Source of the DNA: Paraeggerthella sp964369725
GTDB lineage: Bacteria > Actinomycetota > Coriobacteriia > Coriobacteriales > Eggerthellaceae
Direction of reading: 5' to 3'
Length of the DNA: 15,474 nucleotides
NCBI GenBank assembly: GCA_964369725.1
Contig: CAYJGC010000040.1
Coordinates: 1-15,474 of the forward strand
Made by a program: the position numbers and the translations under genes. The notes below the pieces were generated by a model, which was not told where the DNA came from, made no database searches, and was given only the letters and a program-made list of their open reading frames with translations. Of the stretch, positions 1 through 6,954 are shown one piece after another. How positions within the stretch are numbered: position 1 is the first letter of the stretch; the number at the start of each line of letters is the position of its first letter.

Positions 1-1746
1 ATCATAGGCACGGCAGCTCTTTGTACCATCTTTGACCACAGTCTTCTTACTAAACTACGCGAAGACATGTGGGCCGCTCTTCTTTGGGTAACCAATTGGT
101 GGTACATCTTCCAGGATGTATCTTATTTTGACGCCCTTGGCGCGCCTTCCCCGCTCACACACTTCTGGTCTCTCGCCATCGAAGAACAGTTTTATCTTTT
201 TTGGCCACTGCTTTTGCTTATAGCCCATAAAGCCGGCATGAAGCGCACCGCAATGCGCAACACCACCCTTATTCTCGCTATTATTTCAACAGCAGCCATG
301 GCGCTCCTCTACGATCCAACCCCCGGAGCAGACCCCAGCCGCGTATATTACGGAACCGACACTCGTGCCTTCTCGCTCTTAATTGGTGCCTGGCTTGCCT
401 TTATGTGGCCTTCCCACTTACTTGGTGCTCAAAATGAAGTGACGATCAGTAAGACCACCCGCGGCATTCTTGATGGTGTAGGATTTGTTTGCCTTGCTGC
501 GCTTGTCGCTATGGTAGTTTTTATTGATGGACTTTCACCGTTTTGGTATTACGGAGGCACTCTACTTGCCTCAATATGCACCGCAGTCCTTATTGCTGTT
601 ATGGTGCATCCTTCGAGCATTATCGGCCGCCTTGCAAGCGCCAAGCCGTTCGTATGGATAGGGGTCCGCTCGTACGGCATCTATCTTTGGCATTACCCCA
701 TTCTTTTGCTTATGGGCTCGTTTTACCTTGCTGGAGAAATGCCTTGGTGGATGTATCTTGTTGAACTGGCGCTCATCTTTGCCATCTCTATGTTCTCTTA
801 CCGCTTTGTTGAAGACCCCATCCGCAAAGGAGCCATTGGAAAATTCCTCAAAGACATCAGCAGTAGAGCTGTATATTTTTCAGAATGGATACGAATAAGA
901 TTCGTTCCTGTTCTTGCTTCAAGCGCACTCGTGCTTGTAGCCGTAGGTGGGCTCATCTTTGTTCCCCCTACTTCTGCACTCGAAGGTGGTCACCTCCTTC
1001 AAAATGAAAGCGCACAAACTGCTGGTCTGCCTCAATCTTCACAGGACGATCAGACCGAAAACAACGATGGCACCCCTCAAGATGACGCCTCTGCGGCTGT
1101 TCAGGAAGTAGACAACCAACCAAAACTTGACGTGCTTATGATTGGCGACTCAGTTTCTGTGCGAACAATACCCTATTTTGCAGAAACGTTCCCTTACGGA
1201 GCAATTGATTCAGCCGTAAACCGACAGTTTTACGAGGGAATAGGACTTTATCAAACCTATTCAAATCAAAATATTGTTGGCAATGTTGTTGTTTTTGCGC
1301 TAGGAACCAACGGTGCTGTTACAAGCGAGCAAATTGACGAGCTTCTAGCAACTGTAGGATCTGAAAAACAAGTCTTTTTCGTCAATACGCGCAGTCCCCA
1401 GCCATGGGTTGAGGAAACCAACTGGGCTCTATATGACGCTTCTCAGCGTTACGAAAACGTACATCTTATCGACTGGTACGGAGAAAGTGCGCGTCAGCTT
1501 GGTCTATTTGACGGAGACGGAACCCATCTTTCGGAACATGGTGCTCAAGTCTATACTAATCTCATTCATGCAAACATTGCCCACCTTTTACCCGTCCATT
1601 CAGAAGGTGATGAGGCAGCGCATCTCAAATCAACTCTTGAGATAGCCTCAGAGAAAGCTCACGCAGCAACTCAAGACCTTGCATCCATAACCGCAAAAGC
1701 AATCATTCAAGGCATTCGTACAGAACAACCCGCCGAACAAGGTTAA
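1..1746 (+). CDS. OatA-like membrane O-acyltransferase with C-terminal SGNH domain (5' end missing)
   Basis: Acyltransferase-3 family protein that probably transfers acetyl groups across the membrane to a cell-envelope polymer such as peptidoglycan; the acceptor cannot be told from sequence. The frame is open from base 1, so the ATG at 67 is internal and roughly the first 100 residues lie outside the window. The family signature is clear: NWWYIFQDVSYF, then SPLTHFWSLAIEEQFYLFWP, followed by many membrane helices (to about base 970). A polar Gln/Asp/Asn-rich linker (about 980-1120) leads to an extracellular SGNH esterase domain: GDS near 1144 (nucleophile Ser), GTNG near 1306, and the DGTH pair (Asp/His) near 1522. 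An Ala- and Glu-rich tail follows. This two-domain layout is that of OatA. It is convergent with rpsA. No strong terminator of its own is visible. Family assignment is secure; substrate is inferred. Confidence 0.9.
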   Translation: MIGTAALCTIFDHSLLTKLREDMWAALLWVTNWWYIFQDVSYFDALGAPSPLTHFWSLAIEEQFYLFWPLLLLIAHKAGMKRTAMRNTTLILAIISTAAMALLYDPTPGADPSRVYYGTDTRAFSLLIGAWLAFMWPSHLLGAQNEVTISKTTRGILDGVGFVCLAALVAMVVFIDGLSPFWYYGGTLLASICTAVLIAVMVHPSSIIGRLASAKPFVWIGVRSYGIYLWHYPILLLMGSFYLAGEMPWWMYLVELALIFAISMFSYRFVEDPIRKGAIGKFLKDISSRAVYFSEWIRIRFVPVLASSALVLVAVGGLIFVPPTSALEGGHLLQNESAQTAGLPQSSQDDQTENNDGTPQDDASAAVQEVDNQPKLDVLMIGDSVSVRTIPYFAETFPYGAIDSAVNRQFYEGIGLYQTYSNQNIVGNVVVFALGTNGAVTSEQIDELLATVGSEKQVFFVNTRSPQPWVEETNWALYDASQRYENVHLIDWYGESARQLGLFDGDGTHLSEHGAQVYTNLIHANIAHLLPVHSEGDEAAHLKSTLEIASEKAHAATQDLASITAKAIIQGIRTEQPAEQG

Positions 1747-2076
1747 TCCTCCAACCCTAGACAGTGCATGTAATCCCCTTCTTTCGAAGCAAGAACTGGG
1801 AGTATTTTAACGTTCGCTGAGATGCTTCTAAGAAACTGCGGGACTCACCTCATCACTTATTAGCCTGCGGTAACCCATTCTAGCGAGAATGGCGATACAG
1901 GAAAGGAAGCTCGCGTGTTTTATCAAATCCAAGATGAACAACTACTACTTCTTGTCAGCACCATCCAGAATGAAAGCAAGACGCATAACACCAACAGCTA
2001 ATTTGACATGCCCACTTGCAACAAAAAAGGGAACCTGCAAATTGCAAGCTCCCTTAACATAATTTAGTGCGTTTGA
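1747..2076. other. Convergent intergenic region, no gene
   Basis: About 330 nt between the converging acyltransferase gene and rpsA. It holds the rpsA terminator at its right end and a perfect 7-bp hairpin CCATTCT-AGCG-AGAATGG at 1875-1892 (no T-run after it), flanked by CCTG/CAGG at 1864-1867 and 1898-1901 that could extend the fold. Frames on both strands are short and broken by stops. I see no convincing gene. Confidence 0.5.
2023..2055 (-). terminator. Intrinsic terminator of rpsA
   Basis: On the minus strand a GGGAGCTTGCAA arm pairs with TGCAGGTTCCC (one G-T wobble) and is followed by a run of six T. It starts about 20 nt after the rpsA stop codon. Confidence 0.8.
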
Positions 2077-3321
2077 CTATTCAGCAACTTCTTCAGCAGG
2101 AGCGACTTCAGCCTCTACAACAACCTCTTCGGCAACTTCTTCAGCAGCGTCTTTCTTTTCTGCCTTCTTCTTTGCCTTATCCTCTACAACGATAGACTCA
2201 TCAATTTCAATCTCAAAGCCCAAATCAATTGCAGCAGCCTTCATTGACAAGGAAATGCGACGACGCTCTGGGTTAATTTCCATAACCTTAACCTTAACAG
2301 GGTCGCCAGCCTTCACAACCTGAGCAGGCGTGTCGATGTGACGTTGTGCCATTTCAGAAATGTGTACCAAGCCTTCAATTGCCTGACCAAGCTCGATGAA
2401 TGCGCCAAATGGAACAATCTTCGTTACTTTACCATCAACAACAGAACCTACAGGATAGCTCTCAACAAGCTTAATCCATGGATCCTCGGTAGTCTGCTTA
2501 AGACCAAGCGAGATGCGCTCACGGTTCAAGTCTACATCAAGAACTTCAACCTCAACCTCGTCGCCAACCTTAACAACCTCTGAAGGATGGTTAACGTGGT
2601 TCCAAGAAAGCTCTGAAATGTGAACCAAGCCGTCAATGCCGCCAAGGTCAACAAATGAACCGAAGTCTACGATTGAAGAAACAACACCCTTCAAGCGCAT
2701 GCCCTTGGTAAGCTTAGCCAAGATTTCAGCACGCTCATTTTTGCGACCCTCTTCAAGAAGAACACGACGTGAAAGAACAACGTTGTTACGGTTGCGATCC
2801 ATCTCGATAACGCGAGCCTCAACCTCGGTACCCATGTACATGTCAAGATCTTTAACACGACGAAGGTCAACCAAAGAAGCAGGAAGGAAGCCACGAAGAC
2901 CAATGTCAAGGATAAGACCACCCTTAACCACTTCGATAACCTCACCAGTAACAATTTCGCCAGCTTTGAACTTCTCTTCAACTGAAATCCAAGCACGCTC
3001 GTACTCAGCACGCTTCTTAGAGAGAATCAAACGACCATCTTTGTCTTCTTTCTGAAGAACCAAAGCTTCAATTTTCTCGCCCAAAGCAACGATTTCAGAT
3101 GGGTTAGCATCCTTGCGGATAGAAAGCTCACGGGAAGGGATAACGCCCTCACTCTTAAAGCCAATGTCAACGAGCACTTCATCATGCTCAATTTTGACAA
3201 CCGTACCGTCAACAAGGTCTCCCTCGTCAAACTCGGTCAAGGTGCCATCGATCATTGCGTTCATCTGCTCATCTGAGATGTCTTCAAAGTCGATGACTGA
3301 AGTGTTTTTGATTTCGGTCAA
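2077..3321 (-). CDS. rpsA: 30S ribosomal protein S1
   Basis: RNA-binding ribosomal protein that helps dock mRNA on the 30S subunit. Four S1 (OB-fold) repeats are visible at about residues 33-103, 120-187, 206-275 and 291-361. The last two are the most canonical, with DFGSFVDLGGIDGLVHISELS and PFGAFIELGQAIEGLVHISEM. A charged tail rich in Glu, Lys and Ala (about 370-414) follows. Four repeats and 414 residues fit actinobacterial/Gram-positive S1 rather than the six-repeat proteobacterial form. The start is TTG: an SD-like GAAAGGGG (3328-3335) sits 6 nt upstream, an in-frame TGA lies four codons before the TTG, and the next in-frame ATG is codon 20, inside conserved-looking sequence. It is preceded by a promoter and a long leader and ends at an intrinsic terminator, so it can form its own unit. 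Confidence 0.96.
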   Translation of the reverse strand: MTEIKNTSVIDFEDISDEQMNAMIDGTLTEFDEGDLVDGTVVKIEHDEVLVDIGFKSEGVIPSRELSIRKDANPSEIVALGEKIEALVLQKEDKDGRLILSKKRAEYERAWISVEEKFKAGEIVTGEVIEVVKGGLILDIGLRGFLPASLVDLRRVKDLDMYMGTEVEARVIEMDRNRNNVVLSRRVLLEEGRKNERAEILAKLTKGMRLKGVVSSIVDFGSFVDLGGIDGLVHISELSWNHVNHPSEVVKVGDEVEVEVLDVDLNRERISLGLKQTTEDPWIKLVESYPVGSVVDGKVTKIVPFGAFIELGQAIEGLVHISEMAQRHIDTPAQVVKAGDPVKVKVMEINPERRRISLSMKAAAIDLGFEIEIDESIVVEDKAKKKAEKKDAAEEVAEEVVVEAEVAPAEEVAE

Positions 3322-3476
3322 AACGGACCCCTTTCAAATCTTTCAATCGGGGACCCTTCGCCATGAATGATTGCTAACAATACCATGTTCGCGTGTGCAG
3401 GATGTACCTGTCCAGCTGCGCAACAAAACATGTCTCGGGGGCCTACATTACATGCTTGTAGAACTTTTCCACAAGC
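3322..3476 (-). promoter_or_regulatory. Structured 5' leader of rpsA
   Basis: About 155 nt between the predicted transcription start and the TTG codon. Reading the minus strand, the RNA would begin almost at once with a 10-bp hairpin, GCTTGTGGAA-AAG-TTCTACAAGC (3454-3476, one G-T wobble). A nested fold comes next: CATGTT/AACATG as outer arms (3427-3432 with 3384-3389), GCG/CGC within (3418-3420 with 3390-3392) and a CAGG-TACAT-CCTG tip (3398-3410). Neither hairpin is followed by a T-run, so they are not terminators. Autogenous control of S1 synthesis is known in E. coli; a similar role here is inference. The whole 3322-3682 gap contains this leader, its promoter and an opposing promoter-like site. 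Confidence 0.5.
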
Positions 3477-3482
3477 CTCAGT

Positions 3483-3510
3483 ATTGTAGCACGCCTGAGA
3501 CGTTATTGAA
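3483..3510 (-). promoter_or_regulatory. Predicted rpsA promoter
   Basis: Minus-strand -10 TACAAT (3483-3488) preceded by TGC (extended -10), 16-nt spacer, and a weak -35 TTCAAT (3505-3510). The predicted start near 3476 coincides with the base of the first leader hairpin. Confidence 0.55.
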
Positions 3511-3623
3511 CTATAGATTTATTTCTTAAAAAAATATTCAGAGTTTGCTCAAAACGCCTTAATTGGGGATATTGCGAAAACATATACCCTTAATCACTAA
3601 GCTTTTCCAAATTAATATATTGC

Positions 3624-3691
3624 TATAATACTTCTGCAAGGGGGTTTGTATGAACCCATCTCTTCACAACCAGCCTACCTTCTTACGCTAA
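3624..3691 (+). promoter_or_regulatory. Plus-strand promoter-like site with 13-codon ORF, antisense to a gene end
   Basis: A consensus TATAAT (3624-3629) with upstream TGC forms an extended -10. Eleven nt further on is AAGGGGG, then ATG at 3650 and a 13-codon ORF (MNPSLHNQPTFLR, stop 3689-3691) whose end overlaps the 3' end of the opposing gene. The promoter and ribosome-binding site are well formed; no good -35 is seen. Whether the peptide is made is unknown. Confidence 0.3.
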
Positions 3692-4675
3692 AACAAGCGC
3701 GGCAATCAAAGCAGCGATTACACTCCAAGTGACTATAGTCCCTGCTATAAATTGCGTACGAAAAGAACCGATTTCCATGGTAGGTATTTTACTAAAATCA
3801 ATCGATCGAGCCGCCCTTACCAGCTCCTCTTCTGAAGCATAACCACTTGCACTTTCCGGGCTGTCCGACAAAAGATGCTGCGCATAAGGAAAACAAATCA
3901 TTCTTACAGGCCGGCTAGATAAAATCTCGCCATGCCATGTCGCACACTCTACTTCCAAGTTCTCTAGCGGGATATCTAATGCCTGCTCCATAACGTCAGG
4001 CAAGAAGGTAAGCGAAAAGGTTCCAGCTTTACTGTCATTAACAAGCGCTCCGTATCCAACAGACAGATTGCCTTCAATCCACAAACGCTTACCTAGCTTT
4101 CTCATACAAGAACTCTCTAAGCCAGAAGAAAATGCCATACGTCCGCCGCCTCTTGAGCATTCCATATCAACCAATACGCGCCCTTCGCAAGTGATAGTAA
4201 CCACCGACCCTGGCGCAGAAGGTCCTCGAAGGCCGTAGCGCCGGTCGTGACTAATAGTGTCACTCAAATAATCAACGATAATCCAACTCACCAACCCCGT
4301 TTGCTCGTCTTCAGCTACAAGATAGTATTCTCCTCGAGCGCCCCAAAACGCACTCGTGTGTACGCGGAAAAAACAAACGATTGCATAGTATGCCGGTTCA
4401 TCGTCTTCGCAAATGCAAGTCTTTACCAAAGAAAAACCCTCCGGCAAAAGCTCTTTGGTTTTTTGAGTATCTTCCACTTCATAAAAAAGAAAGAATGCAT
4501 ACGGCTCCACAACAAACCCCATCTGTGGGGTAGTTTTTGCCGCGCGCTTCATTAGATAATGCTGTAGAGGTAGCGGAAGCGACCCGGAAAATTGCTGCAG
4601 CACATGAACCGTACCTACCGTTATCGGATCAATGAGGCGCTCTGCTCCTTTTGCAAATTCTTTATTATTCACCAC
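3683..4675 (-). CDS. Unrecognised protein with C-terminal membrane anchor, possibly acetoacetate decarboxylase-like fold
   Basis: I do not recognise a firm family. The 330-residue protein lacks a signal peptide and is mostly soluble-looking, with one hydrophobic segment at the extreme C terminus (about residues 308-330, FIAGTIVTWSVIAALIAALV), as in a tail-anchored protein facing the cytoplasm. The middle part (LPEGFSLVKT, then about 60 residues of alternating beta-like sequence with YYLVAEDEQTG and WIIVDYLSD) faintly recalls acetoacetate-decarboxylase/DUF2071-type barrels; this is only an impression, and no catalytic residue can be assigned. Two adjacent GTG codons can start it (4675 or 4672). 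The SD GGGAG lies 3 nt from the first and 6 nt from the second, so the second is slightly favoured (329 aa). It has its own promoter, and no terminator separates it from rpsA downstream. Confidence 0.75.
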   Translation of the reverse strand: MVNNKEFAKGAERLIDPITVGTVHVLQQFSGSLPLPLQHYLMKRAAKTTPQMGFVVEPYAFFLFYEVEDTQKTKELLPEGFSLVKTCICEDDEPAYYAIVCFFRVHTSAFWGARGEYYLVAEDEQTGLVSWIIVDYLSDTISHDRRYGLRGPSAPGSVVTITCEGRVLVDMECSRGGGRMAFSSGLESSCMRKLGKRLWIEGNLSVGYGALVNDSKAGTFSLTFLPDVMEQALDIPLENLEVECATWHGEILSSRPVRMICFPYAQHLLSDSPESASGYASEEELVRAARSIDFSKIPTMEIGSFRTQFIAGTIVTWSVIAALIAALVLA

Positions 4676-4692
4676 AATCTCCCTTACGTACT

Positions 4693-4721
4693 TCTATACA
4701 TAAAAGACACTATAGTGACAA
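4693..4721 (-). promoter_or_regulatory. Predicted promoter of the C-terminally anchored protein gene
   Basis: Minus-strand -35 TTGTCA (4716-4721), exactly 17 nt, then -10 TATAGA (4693-4698). The start would fall about 10-15 nt before the Shine-Dalgarno GGGAG. It begins only 17 nt past the ridA terminator T-run. Confidence 0.6.
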
Positions 4722-4737
4722 ATGAACAAAGCTATCC

Positions 4738-4774
4738 AAAAAAAGCAAAGCGCAAACTATCTGTCAGCGCTTTG
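4738..4774 (-). terminator. Intrinsic terminator of ilvA-ridA
   Basis: Minus strand: perfect 8-bp stem CAAAGCGC / GCGCTTTG with a 13-nt loop, followed by GC-free C plus seven T. It lies about 90 nt after the ridA stop. Confidence 0.85.
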
Positions 4775-4865
4775 ATAGCTTGACGATATTTTAGCCACCC
4801 TACACAAGGAAGTATCAGCAAATGCGCCTGATTCTACCAAAGCTTTTATGCTGGGAAAGCCAGAC

Positions 4866-5231
4866 CTACTTATCTGCTATCGCGAGAACTTCTATCTCCA
4901 CCAAGGCTCCCTTAGGTAGCTCTTTTGCTGCGACACAAGAGCGCGCAGGTTCGTGTACGAAATACTGAGCATAAACTTCATTGAAGTCAGAGAAATCTGC
5001 CATACAATCAAGGAAGCATGTCGTTTTCACCACATTCGAAAGAGTCATATTCGCAGCTTTTAAGACTGCCGCAATATTTTTGCATACTTGATCGGTTTGC
5101 GTTCTCACATCAGCATCCAGACATCTCACCGCTATCTGACCTGAGCAGTAAAGAGTGCGGTCTATCAGAATTGCCTGGGAGTACGGACCGAGCGGTTCTG
5201 GCGCATCATGTGTGTAGATGATTTTTTTCAT
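4866..5231 (-). CDS. ridA: RidA-family 2-iminobutanoate/2-iminopropanoate deaminase
   Basis: Hydrolyses the reactive enamine/imine intermediates released by PLP enzymes such as threonine ammonia-lyase, protecting other PLP enzymes. Family marks: GPYSQA at residues 15-20, SGQIA at 30-34, the long helix with VVKTTCFLDCMADF, and the C-terminal signature PARSCVAAKELPKGALVEIE. Arg97 there matches the conserved catalytic arginine that binds the substrate carboxylate. At 121 residues it is slightly short; the segment after SGQIA lacks a few residues of the usual IP-D-P-T-G loop. The ATG overlaps the ilvA stop (ATGA, 4 nt), so translation is coupled to the enzyme whose by-product it handles. Function is well supported by both family and neighbour. 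Confidence 0.95.
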   Translation of the reverse strand: MKKIIYTHDAPEPLGPYSQAILIDRTLYCSGQIAVRCLDADVRTQTDQVCKNIAAVLKAANMTLSNVVKTTCFLDCMADFSDFNEVYAQYFVHEPARSCVAAKELPKGALVEIEVLAIADK

Positions 5232-6433
5232 ACCATATCCTCCAATATTCTGTAGCCACGTTGCTGTATTGCTTGCTTGATTTGAGCAAGATGTTCTTTA
5301 TTTTTTGTCTCGAGCGAAATATGCAAATAACAACCATTGATGTCGGTATTCTCTCCACCCTGATTGTGTAGCACCTTGATAACATTTGCGCCCATGTCGG
5401 CAATAATGGTAGCGACTTCTTTAAGCTGACCAGGCTTATCAAGCATTTCTATGCGCATCTCCGAAAGACGCCCCGTCGTCAACAAGCCGCGTGTAATAAC
5501 GCGCGCTAGAATATTGACATCAATATTTCCACCCGAAACCACCGCACATACTTTCTTCCCTGCAATGGGTAGCTTTCCAAAAAGCGCTGCAGCCACCGCA
5601 ACCACGCCAGCGCCTTCTGCAACAAGTTTATGCTGCTCCATGAGCGTTAAAATTGCCGTGGCAATCTCATCATCAGTAACCATTACGATCTCGTCAACGT
5701 AATCTTGACATAATGCATAAGTAATTTCACCAGGACTTTTAACGGCAATGCCATCAGCAAATGTAGAAACGCCTTTCAAGCAATGGCGTTTATTGTCTTT
5801 AAGCGAGCTATACATACTCCCCGCCCCAGCGGCCTGCACACCATAAATCTTACAAGATGGATTGAGCTTCTTTAAAGCAAAAGCTATCCCCGATATTAGT
5901 CCGCCGCCTCCCACTGGTACAATTACCGCATCAAGGTCTGCGGCTTGATCCAAAATTTCAAGGCCAATAGTTGCTTGTCCGGCAATAACATCCACGTCGT
6001 CAAAGGGATGCACCAATACCCCGCCGCTTTCTTCTTGAAAAGCAAGCGCTGCATTATGAGCGTCGTCGTAAACGCCGTCAACGATACGAACTTCTGCACC
6101 CATACGCTTTGTTGCTTCAATTTTAGACAAAGGTGCCACACTGGGAACGAAAATAGTGGCCTTTATGCCTTCCTTCTGAGCCGCCAAAGCCACTCCTTGC
6201 GCATGATTTCCCGCAGAGCACGCAATAACCCCCTTCGCTTTATCTTCGGCAGTCAGCATTGATGTCTTAAAACAAGCACCTCTAACCTTAAAAGATCCTG
6301 TGATCTGCAAGTTCTCTGTCTTCAAATACAGCTCGCTACATGGTGCAATTTGAGGAGCATATATCAAATCAGTTTTGCGCACGACAGGCTTTAACACATG
6401 TGCCGCTTGATATACTCTTTCTAACGTGAGCAT
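5228..6433 (-). CDS. ilvA: Threonine ammonia-lyase (threonine deaminase) with ACT domain
   Basis: PLP enzyme converting L-threonine to 2-oxobutanoate and ammonia, the first committed step from threonine to isoleucine. Catalytic fold-type II core at about residues 1-318: TGSFKVRGA with the PLP lysine at about 49, SAGNHAQG at 73-80, the phosphate-binding GGGGLISG at 175-182. A single C-terminal ACT domain follows (about 326-401, starting RIEMLDKPGQLKEV), a likely site for effector binding. The 401-residue, one-ACT form is shared by anabolic and catabolic enzymes, so the leader is the best hint to its role: an isoleucine-codon-rich attenuator precedes it. The ATG at 6433 has GGGAG about 10 nt upstream. 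It is coupled to ridA downstream. Confidence 0.95.
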   Translation of the reverse strand: MLTLERVYQAAHVLKPVVRKTDLIYAPQIAPCSELYLKTENLQITGSFKVRGACFKTSMLTAEDKAKGVIACSAGNHAQGVALAAQKEGIKATIFVPSVAPLSKIEATKRMGAEVRIVDGVYDDAHNAALAFQEESGGVLVHPFDDVDVIAGQATIGLEILDQAADLDAVIVPVGGGGLISGIAFALKKLNPSCKIYGVQAAGAGSMYSSLKDNKRHCLKGVSTFADGIAVKSPGEITYALCQDYVDEIVMVTDDEIATAILTLMEQHKLVAEGAGVVAVAAALFGKLPIAGKKVCAVVSGGNIDVNILARVITRGLLTTGRLSEMRIEMLDKPGQLKEVATIIADMGANVIKVLHNQGGENTDINGCYLHISLETKNKEHLAQIKQAIQQRGYRILEDMV

Positions 6434-6574
6434 GAATCATCCACTCCCTTCTCTAAGGCAAAGCATTGTCTGCTTGCTATCTTGCTTTTCAACAAAGTCT
6501 GTGCCACTTGTCTCATAACCCCACTCACCCTCTTGTCGACACTGTTTACAATTTTTATTTTTTGTTCGTATAAC

Positions 6575-6605
6575 AAAAAACTCGCTTGCGATTGCAAGCG
6601 AGTTT
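6575..6605 (-). terminator. Attenuator terminator in the ilvA leader
   Basis: Minus strand: perfect 12-bp stem AAACTCGCTTGC / GCAAGCGAGTTT with a 4-nt loop; with the stem's last bases it gives six T in a row. It lies about 145-175 nt downstream of the predicted promoter start and about 140 nt before the ilvA ATG, so it sits inside the ilvA transcript rather than at its end. An upstream near-copy of the 3' arm (GCAAGAGGTTT, 6657-6667) can pair with the 5' arm as an antiterminator. Confidence 0.8.
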
Positions 6606-6629
6606 AAAAAGTTGTTATATTGATAACTT

Positions 6630-6707
6630 CTAAGCTCTCCAAGCAACGCAACAACAAAACCTCTTGCTAATAATGAGGTCTAGAATCAGAATAATGCTGT
6701 TGATCAT
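6630..6707 (-). CDS. Putative isoleucine-rich leader peptide of ilvA (25 aa)
   Basis: ORF of 25 codons from ATG (6707-6705) to TAG (6632-6630). Codons 2, 5, 6, 8, 12 and 13 are Ile (six of the first 13), with Leu at 7, 9 and 11 (the run at 5-9 reads IILIL). This is the composition expected of an ilv attenuation peptide. The second half (SKRFCCCVAWRA) is unrelated in character and has three Cys codons in a row. The ribosome-binding site is weak: GAAGAG lies very close to the ATG. A TTG four codons... further upstream alternative (TTG AAG AGC ATG) would add three residues. The ORF lies between a good promoter and an intrinsic terminator, which is why I accept it. Confidence 0.7.
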   Translation of the reverse strand: MINSIILILDLIISKRFCCCVAWRA

Positions 6708-6755
6708 GCTCTTCAAAACTTAGGAACTTTCTATTTTGTGACGAACTGCCCTAAG

Positions 6756-6785
6756 ATTATAGGGCTCTTGTACTCATTTTGCCAA
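6756..6785 (-). promoter_or_regulatory. Predicted ilvA-ridA promoter
   Basis: Minus-strand -35 TTGGCA (6780-6785, one mismatch to consensus), 18-nt spacer, perfect -10 TATAAT (6756-6761). The -10 lies inside a GCCCTA-TAATCT-TAGGGC inverted repeat (6747-6764 region). Transcription would start near 6749, about 40 nt before the leader peptide. Confidence 0.7.
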
Positions 6786-6954
6786 CTATTTCATATATTC
6801 TGCTAAACACTTCTGCGAACGGCAGGTTTCTTGCGCTCGCATCTCTCAGTCCGATATAAAAATACAGTGAATCAAGTGGGCAGGTAGCCGCCAACATAAA
6901 CCGCCGAATTGCGCTGCCCCTCAAAACACACGCAGCAACCTATAGCAAAAATAT

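Larger units (their letters stand above)
6434..6954. other. dxs-ilvA intergenic region holding the ilvA leader
   Basis: 521 nt without a normal-sized gene. From right to left (direction of transcription): about 170 nt after the dxs stop with a GGGCAG/CTGCCC arm pair (6872-6877 and 6914-6919 region) but no T-run; the ilvA promoter; the leader-peptide ORF; the attenuator hairpin; then about 140 nt of AT-rich leader with the ilvA SD. A possible 31-codon ORF (minus, 6421-6516) overlaps the ilvA start. No clear dxs terminator is present, so some read-through into the leader is possible. Confidence 0.6.

Noticed and set aside
1747..1840. Minus-strand frame ending RKKGITCTV, faintly like the end of a methyltransferase such as RlmN
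   Set aside because: Only about 30 codons between stops, no start signal and no diagnostic motif; it is as likely to be chance.
6434..6749. T-box riboswitch as the basis of ilvA control
   Set aside because: The conserved T-box bulge sequence (AGGGTGGNACCGCG) is absent; the Ile-rich peptide and paired segments fit ribosome-mediated attenuation better.
6780..6860. CTGAGA followed by AAACCTG on the minus strand downstream of dxs, recalling a TPP riboswitch
   Set aside because: The other conserved TPP elements (the paired GGGG/CCC arms, ACCTGA with the final A, and the GCGNAGGGA end) are not found, and no thiamine gene follows.
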